Position numbers and translations under genes: made by a program. This document shows positions 1 to 9,300 of a stretch of DNA of 64,000 nt, piece by piece. The DNA comes from CAVYUC01 sp963816685 (GTDB lineage Bacteria; Bacteroidota; Bacteroidia; Bacteroidales; Prolixibacteraceae), in contig CAWFMB010000014.1 in the NCBI GenBank assembly GCA_963816685.1, positions 372,001 through 436,000 of the forward strand, given 5' to 3'. Under the pieces are notes generated by a model. The model was not told where the DNA came from. It saw only the letters and a program-made list of their open reading frames with translations, and made no database searches. Position 1 is the first letter of the stretch. Each line of letters begins with the position of its first letter.

Positions 1-2
1 AT

Positions 3-632
3 ATCCCGCAAATGATAATGGATGGATTCAGGGATATTGAAGAAGATCCAAAAGCTGTTGCAGTGGAGAGTGAAAAAATTGTGGATGTTCCTGTTCAGAG
101 CGAACAGGCAAATGAAATTATTGTAGACAATGAAGATCCTGAGTTTGAAGTTACCAAAACCGATAAAACAAGTCTACTCGAAAAATGGCTTGTTAAAGAA
201 GATCAGGGAAACAAGAAATACTCCGGAATGAGTTACTGGCGTCCGCCAACCAACTGGACGGCAATAACCAATTCCGATTTTTATGGCGAATATGTCCGTT
301 CGGGCTATTACATCAAATCAGGCGATGGTTCGCTGAAAGCAAAATGGCATGTTCCGATTAAAAATGCAGGTTATTACGATTTATACTACTTTCTCTATAA
401 ATCGAGAAGATTTGGAAGGGGAGGCGGAGATGAAGATAAAGGAGATTATCATTTTATTATTCACAGCGATGATGGTGCAGAGGAACAAACACTTGGAATT
501 CAGAGTGCCGATGAGGGATGGAATCTTCTGGGTTCTTTTTATTTTTCGACAGACACCGCTTTAATCGAACTTACCAATAAATCAGAAGTCAAAATGGTTT
601 TTGCAGATGCTGTAAAACTTATAGAACTGTAA
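3..632 (+). CDS. 3' part of a golvesin-C-domain protein (cut by window edge)
   Basis: The frame is open from base 3 with no certain start; the in-frame ATG at 12 is probably internal, so the gene begins outside the window. The N-terminal 75 residues seen are acidic and low in complexity (linker-like). The rest has a beta-sandwich look typical of golvesin C-terminal/xanthan-lyase-type domains: GYYIKSGDGSLKAKW, AGYYDLYYF and a closing ADAVKLIEL. In Bacteroidota such domains can end large membrane proteins; an ABC permease or peptidase body upstream is my inference from the neighbouring transport genes. TolC follows after 26 bp, so it is probably the first visible gene of the efflux operon. Confidence 0.55.
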   Translation: MPQMIMDGFRDIEEDPKAVAVESEKIVDVPVQSEQANEIIVDNEDPEFEVTKTDKTSLLEKWLVKEDQGNKKYSGMSYWRPPTNWTAITNSDFYGEYVRSGYYIKSGDGSLKAKWHVPIKNAGYYDLYYFLYKSRRFGRGGGDEDKGDYHFIIHSDDGAEEQTLGIQSADEGWNLLGSFYFSTDTALIELTNKSEVKMVFADAVKLIEL

Positions 633-658
633 AAGAAATTATTAATTATTAAATCAAT

Positions 659-2155
659 ATGAACCTACTAAAGAATAAAAAAATGCAACGCTTACTGTAT
701 GTGGGGCTGATACTCATATTTTCTGTTTCAGGCACAAAAGCCCAGGAAATATTAACACTTGACAGAGCCTTTCAGCTTGCAGAAACCGGAAGCCCTGATC
801 TGCAGCAATCCTTGTTAAATCTCGAACGTTTTCAGAAAACCCTTGTTGCGCAGCGGGCGGCTTTAAAATCAAGATTATCACTTGAAGTTGCTCCGATTAA
901 TTACGACCGGAGCAGGCGCTTTGACAGCCGCTTTTCTGAATGGTATACAAACGAAACATTTCAAACCAGCGCACTTTTCAGAGTAGTGCAACCAATTTTA
1001 CCAACCGATGGAACTATTTCTTTAACCAACGAATTTGGGTGGCAAAGCAGTACTTCAAGTGTCGATAATTCAGAAAGTGAAGTCTTTTACAACAATTTGT
1101 ATTTAAATGTCAACCAGCCTCTTTTTACCTACAACCGGCTAAGACTGCAACTAAAAGAGCTGGAACTAAATCTTGAAAATGCAAACATCGGTTATGCCTT
1201 GCAACGTCTGAATCTTGAACGGAATGTGACACAGTTTTTTTACAACGTGTACATGTCGCAGATGAACCTGAATATTGCCCGTGATGAACTTACAAATACT
1301 CAAAAAAGTTATGAAATCATCAAAAATAAAGTAGATGCAGGGTTGGCAGCCATGGAAGAGCTTTATCAGGCTGAATTGAACCTTGCAACTTCAAAATCTA
1401 CCTTGCAGGACCGGCAGGTAGCATTTGAAAATGCAAAGGACCAACTGAAACTTTACCTTGGAATGGATTTATTCGAAGATTTCACAGTAATGGCCGATGT
1501 AAATGCAAACCCTGTTGATGTTGATTTGCAGCAGGCTATTGATAATGGCTTATTATCGCGAATGGAAATCAGACAACGTGAAATCGATGTGGAAACCAGC
1601 CAGTTTGAAATGATTCGCACCCGGTCGCAAAACGAATTCCGCGGCGATGTTAACCTGCGTCTCGGAATTGCAGGCGATGATCCTACACTCAACCAGATTT
1701 TTGATGCACCAACCAGTAGCCCTTCAGTTGCTGTTTCTTTTAACATTCCACTTTTCGACTGGGGTGAAAAAAAGGCACGAATTGCAGCACAGGAAGCCGC
1801 AATAAAATCGCAGGAGTTAAACCTTTCTGAAGAGAAAAAGCAAATTATTATTGACATCAGACAAACATACCGAAACCTGCAAAACCAGTTAAACCAGATT
1901 GATATAGCAAAGCAGAACGAAACAAATGCACAGCTTACTTACGAAATCAACCTCGAAAGATATGAAAACGGCGACCTGACAAGTATGGATTTAAACCTTT
2001 ACCAGACACAGCTTTCTGAAAAGAAAATTGCCTATGCACAGGCACTTATTAATTATAAAATTGAATTGCTCAATTTAAAAATACAAAGTTTGTATGATTT
2101 TGAAGCCAAAAAGGCGATTCTTCCATCTGAACTTTACCTGGATAACAAAAACTAA
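659..2155 (+). CDS. TolC-family outer membrane efflux protein
   Basis: 498 residues, the usual length for a TolC-family channel. A signal peptide lies near residues 10-29, ending about at KAQ. The two homologous halves with long amphipathic helices are visible, with NLERNVTQFFYNVYMSQMN in the first and IIIDIRQTYRNLQNQLNQID in the second. It forms the outer-membrane exit duct for the pump encoded downstream. The adaptor gene starts 20 bp later, so the two are almost surely co-transcribed. Confidence 0.93.
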   Translation: MNLLKNKKMQRLLYVGLILIFSVSGTKAQEILTLDRAFQLAETGSPDLQQSLLNLERFQKTLVAQRAALKSRLSLEVAPINYDRSRRFDSRFSEWYTNETFQTSALFRVVQPILPTDGTISLTNEFGWQSSTSSVDNSESEVFYNNLYLNVNQPLFTYNRLRLQLKELELNLENANIGYALQRLNLERNVTQFFYNVYMSQMNLNIARDELTNTQKSYEIIKNKVDAGLAAMEELYQAELNLATSKSTLQDRQVAFENAKDQLKLYLGMDLFEDFTVMADVNANPVDVDLQQAIDNGLLSRMEIRQREIDVETSQFEMIRTRSQNEFRGDVNLRLGIAGDDPTLNQIFDAPTSSPSVAVSFNIPLFDWGEKKARIAAQEAAIKSQELNLSEEKKQIIIDIRQTYRNLQNQLNQIDIAKQNETNAQLTYEINLERYENGDLTSMDLNLYQTQLSEKKIAYAQALINYKIELLNLKIQSLYDFEAKKAILPSELYLDNKN

Positions 2156-2175
2156 CATTAGAAAATTATTACAAA

Positions 2176-3234
2176 ATGAAGAATATAAAATTTTTAACTT
2201 TAATAGCAGTGATTGCTGCTTTCGTATCCTGCAACAATCAGAGTCAAACCGGTGAAACGGAGCTTGCAGTTCCGGTTTCTGTTGAGAATGTTACATTCCA
2301 GGGAATTCAGCAATACGTGAATACCACCGGAACTGCCAAAGCTGCTTCGGAAGCAGTATTAAATTCAGAAATGGCAGGACAGTATAATTTGCTCAATAAT
2401 CCGGCTACAGGCAGGCAATTTAAACTCGGTGACAAAGTTCAGAAAGGACAGGTAATTATTCGTCTTGAAGACGAGGAATACGAAAATAATATTGCAATTG
2501 ATGCAGTAAAACTCAACCTCGAAATTTCGGAACAGGAATACGAAAAGCAAAATTCGCTATACGAAAAAGGCGGTGTTACTTTGCGTGAACTCCGCAATTC
2601 GGAAGTTTCAAAAACAAATGCACAGTATGATTACCAGAGTGCGCAAATTGCGCTTGCAAAAATGAATATAAAAGCGCCATTCAGCGGTGTAATTGTAGAA
2701 CTTCCTTATTACACGGAAGGTACAAGGGTTGCTTCCGGTTCACCAATGGTAAGCTTAATGAGTTACGACGATATGTACATGGACATCAATCTTCCTGAAA
2801 AAAACATTACTGAGGTTGAAGTTGGTCAGGATGTAATTGTTACAAGTTACACAATTTCCGAAGATACATTAAGTGGGAAAGTTACACAGCTTTCGCCTGC
2901 AATCAGTAATGAAACAAGAACATTTAAAGGCAAAATTCTTATTAAAAACCCTGAACGGAAACTTCGGCCGGGAATGTTTGTAAAAGCTGATATTATTACT
3001 GCTACAAAAGACAGTGCTGTTGTTATTCCAAAAGATATCATATTGACCGGAAACAGGGGGAAATATGTTTTTGTGGTGGAAAGAAACAATGCAGCTGATG
3101 ACCGGCAGATTACAACAGGCCTTGAAAACCAGGATTATGTGGAGGTAACGGAAGGGCTTCAAAAAAACGACCGGTTGATTGTAAAAGGTTTCGAAACGCT
3201 TCGCGACAATTCAAAAGTGAAAGTTATCCGTTAG
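2176..3234 (+). CDS. RND efflux periplasmic adaptor lipoprotein (HlyD/MFP family)
   Basis: 352 residues. The lipobox is AAFVSC (Cys 19), so it is probably anchored in the inner membrane. A barrel-sandwich/lipoyl half (LGDKVQKGQVIIRLED, about 80-95), an alpha hairpin (about 105-150), the second lipoyl half (KAPFSGVIVELPYYTEGTRV) and a beta-barrel/membrane-proximal end (RPGMFVKADI, GLQKNDRLIVKG) appear in the family order. It links TolC to the RND permease. One adaptor serves two RND genes in this operon. Confidence 0.92.
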   Translation: MKNIKFLTLIAVIAAFVSCNNQSQTGETELAVPVSVENVTFQGIQQYVNTTGTAKAASEAVLNSEMAGQYNLLNNPATGRQFKLGDKVQKGQVIIRLEDEEYENNIAIDAVKLNLEISEQEYEKQNSLYEKGGVTLRELRNSEVSKTNAQYDYQSAQIALAKMNIKAPFSGVIVELPYYTEGTRVASGSPMVSLMSYDDMYMDINLPEKNITEVEVGQDVIVTSYTISEDTLSGKVTQLSPAISNETRTFKGKILIKNPERKLRPGMFVKADIITATKDSAVVIPKDIILTGNRGKYVFVVERNNAADDRQITTGLENQDYVEVTEGLQKNDRLIVKGFETLRDNSKVKVIR

Positions 3235-3267
3235 GATTTTCCGGAAACTCATTTGAAAAATTTAAAG

Positions 3268-6200
3268 ATGAAGAAATTAACACAGTTTTCTGTCAATTAT
3301 CCGGTTTCAATCCTAATGGTCGTCCTTGGCGTTGTTCTCCTTGGGTACATTTCGTACGACAAACTGGGTGTTGATCTGTTTCCTGATTTAAATTCACCAC
3401 GAATTTTTGTTGAAATTCAATCCGGTGAACGGCCTCCGGAAGAGATGGAGAAGCAGTTTGTAGAAAATATTGAAGCACTTGCAATCCGTCAGTCCGATGT
3501 TATTCAGGTGACTTCAATTTCAAAAGTAGGATCCGCCCAGATAACGGTGGAATATGCCTGGAACAAAGATATGGATGAGGCTTTTCTTGATTTGCAAAAA
3601 GCATTAAATGCCCTGACTCAGAATTCGGAAATTGATGAATTAAAAATTACGCAGCACGATCCGAATACTTCGCCGGTAATGATTATTGGCCTTAAACACA
3701 ATGAAATTACCGATATGAATGAACTCCGCAAAGTAGGGGAGAATTATATCCGCAATGAATTGGTTCGTTTGGAAGGCGTTGCAGAAGTGGAACTTTCGGG
3801 GCAGGAAGAAAGTGAAGTTATTATAAAAACTGATCCATACCGGCTTGAATCGCAGGGGTTGACATTGGACGAAGTAAGTTCCAGGATTCAGAATTTTAAC
3901 CGGAATGTATCCGGGGGACAAATCAGTGAAATGGGCCTTCAATACATTGTAAAAGGTGTGAGTTTACTGAGGGACGTGCAGGATTTTGAAAATCTTATTG
4001 TAGGCTACAAAGCAGTACGGGCCGAAACTGAAGGTCAGACAAACGTTCAAATGGCGCCGGTTTTTCTAAAAGATGTGGCTACAGTGTCATTCGGAAACAA
4101 GGAGCCTGTAAATATTGTGCACATTAACGGAGAGCGTTGTATTGGTCTGTCCATTTATAAAGAAACAAAATACAACACAGTAAAGGCAGTAGAACAAATT
4201 AATGAAGCGATGGCAGACATTAATAAAGCGCTGCCCGGTTACGAGTTAATACAAGTTACCAACCAGGGAACTTTTATAAGCCAGGCAATCAGTGAAGTCG
4301 AAGAAACTGCTCTGATTGGAATCTTACTTGCAATTTTTGTGCTTTTCCTTTTCCTTCGCCGCTTTGGAACTACTTTAATTGTAAGTATTGCCATCCCGAT
4401 TTCTATTATAGCCACATTCAACCTGATGTATTTTAACCACCTCACAATAAATATTATGACCCTGGGTGGTCTTGCACTTGGGGCAGGTATGCTTGTGGAC
4501 AATGCAATTGTGGTTATGGAAAATATTTTCCGAAACCATGAGAACGGGATGAGTGTCAAGGATTCTGCAATTATTGGTACTGCTGAAGTTGGTGGTGCAA
4601 TAACTGCTTCAACCTTAACAACAATTATCGTTTTTTTACCGATAGTTTATTTGCACGGGGCTTCCGGTGAACTCTTCAAGGATCAGGCATGGACAGTTGC
4701 ATTTTCCCTGATATCATCGCTGTTTGTTGCTATTTTTGTAATACCGATGCTGTATCATCGTTTTTACAGGAACAAAAAGCGGCCTGTAAAACATAAATCG
4801 GTAAAAATGGGTGGTTACAGTCGTTTTCTTGCGAAAACTTTAAAAGTAAAATGGCTGGTGGTTATTTTGGCCACTATTCTCGTAATTGGTTCATTTCTGC
4901 TTGTTCCTTATATTGGTACTGAATTTATGCCGAAAACTGAATCAAATGAATTCAACATCGAATTAAAATTACAGGAAGGAACCGAATTGGAACGTACTGA
5001 AATGACAGTCCGGAATATTGAATCGATTCTTTCGGATTATCTGGGTGAGAATCTCGATAAAATATATTCTCAGGCCGGACCTTCCACCGGAATTGAAGGC
5101 GATGAAACTTCAGTATTTCAGGGTGAAAATACTGCTGAAATCCGGGTGGTTTTAGCGCCAAATTCTACAATTTCAGCCGAAACTGTAATTGAATCAATGG
5201 ATAATCTAACTTCTGATATTCCGGGCCTGGAGGTGAACTTTACGCAGGAACAAAGTGCGTTAAAGTCGATACTTGGTACGGATGAAGCACCTGTTGTTGT
5301 TGAGGTACGGGGCGAAGAGCTTGACGAAATTGAAGTGATTGTAAACCAGGTAAAAGAAAAAATGATGGCGGTGAATGGTTTGTTTAATGTACAAACTTCT
5401 ATCGAAGACGGTGCGCCTGAAGTTGAAATTGTTGTTGACCGGATGCGTGCCGGAATGTACAATATCGATATAAACACTGTAATTACACAAATTCAGGATC
5501 AACTGGAAGGAAAGAATGCCGGTCAGCTCGAACGGGAAGGCGAAATGCGTGACATTACAATAAAAGTTCCGGAGAAAGGCCTGAACGATATAAATGATCT
5601 TACTGTTACATCGGGTGACCAGGTTTTCAGATTGAGTGAAATTGCCGATATAAAATATGGTGTAGCGCCAAAAGAAATATTCAGAAGGAATCAGAACAGG
5701 ATTGGTAAAGTTACCGCACAACTTACAGAGAATATTCCTCTTGATCATGTTTCGAATATTATCCGTCAGGAATTGGCGCCAATAGAACTGCCCCAGGATT
5801 ACAGGATATTGGTAACCGGTGAAGAAGAAAAAAGGCAGGAATCGATGAGCAGCCTTGGTTTTGCATTGCTGCTTTCCATTGTACTGGTTTATATGGTCCT
5901 TGCATCCCAGTTTGAATCGCTGATTCATCCCTTTTCGATTTTACTTACAATTCCGCTGGCAGTCGTGGGTAGCATTCTCATCTTTTTTGCATTGGGAAAA
6001 ACCTTCAATATTATGGCGATAATTGGTGTAATTATGCTTGCAGGAATTGCTGTAAATGACTCGATTATTTTGGTCGACAGGATAAATCAGCTCATTCGTG
6101 AAGGAATGGACAGAACAACAGCAATTTTGCAGGCGGGGCAGCAACGAATTCGCCCGATTATAATGACCAGTTTAACCACTGTACTTGCACTTTTGCCGCT

Positions 6201-6378
6201 AACAATCGGATTTGGAGAAAGTGCTTCATTGCGCTCACCAATGGCACTTGCTGTGATTGGTGGTCTTGTCACTTCCACTTTGCTGACACTGGTGGTGATT
6301 CCTTGTGTTTATGATATTCTGGACCGTTTTAAAGGTCTGTTTTCAGGAAATAAAAATACTGTTGTACAGGAAAATTAA
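3268..6378 (+). CDS. RND efflux permease (AcrB/MMPL-type inner membrane pump)
   Basis: About 1036 residues, full length for the hydrophobe/amphiphile RND family. I choose ATG 3268 (MKKLTQFSVNYPVSI); a TTG at 3253 would add five residues. TM1 is at the N-terminus, a first periplasmic loop follows, TM2-6 lie near residues 335-500, the second loop near 550-850 and TM7-12 at the end. The TM4 motif GAGMLVDNAIVVMEN keeps the acidic residue used in proton relay. It exports unknown small molecules with the adaptor and TolC encoded upstream. The fused RND-ABC gene starts 18 bp downstream. Confidence 0.93.
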   Translation: MKKLTQFSVNYPVSILMVVLGVVLLGYISYDKLGVDLFPDLNSPRIFVEIQSGERPPEEMEKQFVENIEALAIRQSDVIQVTSISKVGSAQITVEYAWNKDMDEAFLDLQKALNALTQNSEIDELKITQHDPNTSPVMIIGLKHNEITDMNELRKVGENYIRNELVRLEGVAEVELSGQEESEVIIKTDPYRLESQGLTLDEVSSRIQNFNRNVSGGQISEMGLQYIVKGVSLLRDVQDFENLIVGYKAVRAETEGQTNVQMAPVFLKDVATVSFGNKEPVNIVHINGERCIGLSIYKETKYNTVKAVEQINEAMADINKALPGYELIQVTNQGTFISQAISEVEETALIGILLAIFVLFLFLRRFGTTLIVSIAIPISIIATFNLMYFNHLTINIMTLGGLALGAGMLVDNAIVVMENIFRNHENGMSVKDSAIIGTAEVGGAITASTLTTIIVFLPIVYLHGASGELFKDQAWTVAFSLISSLFVAIFVIPMLYHRFYRNKKRPVKHKSVKMGGYSRFLAKTLKVKWLVVILATILVIGSFLLVPYIGTEFMPKTESNEFNIELKLQEGTELERTEMTVRNIESILSDYLGENLDKIYSQAGPSTGIEGDETSVFQGENTAEIRVVLAPNSTISAETVIESMDNLTSDIPGLEVNFTQEQSALKSILGTDEAPVVVEVRGEELDEIEVIVNQVKEKMMAVNGLFNVQTSIEDGAPEVEIVVDRMRAGMYNIDINTVITQIQDQLEGKNAGQLEREGEMRDITIKVPEKGLNDINDLTVTSGDQVFRLSEIADIKYGVAPKEIFRRNQNRIGKVTAQLTENIPLDHVSNIIRQELAPIELPQDYRILVTGEEEKRQESMSSLGFALLLSIVLVYMVLASQFESLIHPFSILLTIPLAVVGSILIFFALGKTFNIMAIIGVIMLAGIAVNDSIILVDRINQLIREGMDRTTAILQAGQQRIRPIIMTSLTTVLALLPLTIGFGESASLRSPMALAVIGGLVTSTLLTLVVIPCVYDILDRFKGLFSGNKNTVVQEN

Positions 6379-6396
6379 ATATAGAATTCCATACGG

Positions 6397-9300
6397 ATGA
6401 AATTCATCATAGAAAGAAAAGTTTTTATCAGCATGTTGTTTATCGGGTTGACCCTGCTTGGGTATGTCTCATATAAACGGCTGCCGGTGGAATTAATGCC
6501 AAATGCAGAGCTTCCAATGCTTTTTGTTCAGATTAATTCGCAAATCGAAGTCGATCCGAATTACATGGAAAACCAGGCGGTTATTCCTATCGAAGGGGCT
6601 ATTAGTACAATGGAAGGAATCGAAAGCATGGAGTCATTCCTGAACAACAGGTCAGCTTCCATTCAGGTCAATTTTAAACAGAACGTCAACTTTAAATATA
6701 CTTTCCTGAAATTGCAGGAAAAGATTGATCAGGTTACCGAAAGTCTGGATGACAACTTTTTTGTAACAGTTAATAAAGTGGATATCGACCAGTTGACCAA
6801 CCAGTTTATGGAGTTGCAGATTAGGGGCAGCGGCGGTATCGATCGGATTCGTAATATTGTTGACCAGGAGATTACCGAAGAATTTGAAAATATTGATGGT
6901 GTTGCTTCGGTGTCGGTTTTTGGCGGCAAGGAACGTTCCATTGAAGTTACTTACGATGCCGGGGCGCTTGAAGCATACGATATTACACCATCGCAAATTA
7001 GAAATGCAATTTCACAAAACTCCCGCAACCGGACTTTCACCGGTTACCTTCATGATTCGAAAAAACAATATTTTGTGAATGTGACAGCCGAATACAACAA
7101 TGTAAATGATATTGAAAATATTATTGTTGCAGAAGGCCCAATCTATTTAAAAGACGTTGCCGATGTTTATTTTGGAGTGAAGGAAGAAGAAAGTATCAGC
7201 CGTATTAATGGTCTGGATGCAGTGTCGATGACTTTGGTGAGCGATTCACAAGCCAACCTGATTGAATTGTCGCACATGGTGGATGAAAAAATTGCTGAAC
7301 TGAATGAAAAACTGGCAGCAAAAGATGTGCAGATTGTGGTGCAGACCAATATGGCCGAAACTATGGAAGAAAATATAGACCAGATAATAGATTTGGCTAT
7401 GGTGGGTGGATTACTTGCAATTTTTGTGTTATGGATGTTCCTCAAAAACATGAAGATTGTGTCCATTATTGCCCTTGCAATTCCGGTTTCTGTTTTTACT
7501 GCATTTAACCTGTTCTATGCCTTTAATATATCAATCAACAGTTTAACATTGGTTGGACTTGTACTTGCAATTGGTATGCTGCTCGACAACAGTGTGGTGG
7601 TTCTTGAAAATATTTACCGTTTATCGGGTAAAAATTATGATGCAGATACTGCTGTTACGCAGGGAACTCAAGAGGTTTGGCGATCAATTGTTGCTGCAAC
7701 TTTAACAACAATCACCGTTTTTCTTCCTTTCGTGTTTTCAACTGATTATATGGTAAAATTGCTTGGAAACCATATTGGTGTGTCCATTATTTCAACATTA
7801 ATGGTTTCGCTTTTTGCAGCGCTACTGCTTATTCCTATGGCTGCTCATTTCCTGTTGAAGCGAAAATCGTCACACAATATTTTTTATGAAAAGGTGACGA
7901 CAAACAGCCGCATTATTCAGATTTATGTATTGCTTCTGAAATCGAGCATGCGTGGGCCTGCAAGGACTGTAATCGGCGCAATTGTACTGTTTTTTGTTGC
8001 CGTTTTTGTGGTGCTTGCTGTCAGTGTAAACAATCTGGAGGAAGTGGAAGAAGATCAGTTTTCGGTTTATGTCACCATGCCCACCGGTTCAACACTTGAG
8101 GCTACTGATTTGGTAGTGGCGGAGGTGGAAAATCGATTTACTGATATTGCCGAAATAAAGGATGTTATTTCAAGAATTGAAGCCGAAGATGCCATTCTTA
8201 CCATCATCCTTAAAGAAGATTTTAAAGATATAGACGATCGAAACATTGCGGAAATAAAATCGCAGGTGGAAGGCCTTGTTACGAATATTTCGCAAGCTGA
8301 AATCAGTTTAACCGCACCAACTTCCAGCTCCCGGTTTCGCGGAGGAGGCGGAGGTGGCAGATCGGGTACAGAAAGTTTTGGCCGTTTTATGGGTATCGGA
8401 ACCAACCAGGAACGTATAGTAATAAAGGGTGAAAATTTTGAAGCAATGAAAGGTGTTGCCGAAGATTTGGAATATTACATCGAAGACCTGGAATCGATAC
8501 GTAATGCAGGCATTAGTGTGGCCGGTGACCGCCCCGAGTTGCATATTTATTTTAACCAGTTGCTGCTTACTGAATACGGGCTCAACCTGAACAATATAGC
8601 CGCGGAACTTGGCGCATTTTCACGCGAATTTACTTCGGGTGTGAACTTCAAACAGGGAAATGAAGAGTACGAAATTATCATTAAGGAAAAACTGGATGAG
8701 GGAGAAGAAGAAGATACCGAAAAAGGAATAGAAGATTTGAGGCGCCTGCAGGTGAGCAATACGCAAGGTGCAACTTATGACTTGCAGGATATTTCGGATT
8801 TGGTATTTGATGAAGGAATGTCAAGTATCACCCGTGTTAACCAGGAAAAACAAATTGAAGTAACCTACCGGTTTGTTGATGAAGCCGAACAATCAAAAGA
8901 TTTGCTCGAAGCCTACCGGCTTGAAATTGATGATATTGTTAGTAATTATAAAGTACCTGCGGGAGTAGCTATTGAAGTAATTCATGAAGAAGATCAGTAC
9001 ACGGAATTTTATTTTCTGATAGCCGCAGCATTTATACTTATTTTCATGATTCTTGCCTCGGTTTTTGAATCTGTGTCAACACCATTTGTTTTGATGTTTT
9101 CAATTCCGCTGGCTGCCATTGGTTCGTTCCTGGCGCTTATTTTTACAGGGAACAGCCTTTTTAATGCCAATACACTCATGGGATTTCTCATATTAATTGG
9201 TGTGGTGGTAAACAATGGAATCATCTTAATTGATTTTACAAATATTCTGCGCAAACGTGGTTATAATAAATCGCGTGCATTAATAACCGCAGGTCTTTCG

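Noticed and set aside
5260..5928. 222-residue frame on the minus strand
   Set aside because: Lies antisense to a clearly coding RND permease and has no coding character of its own.
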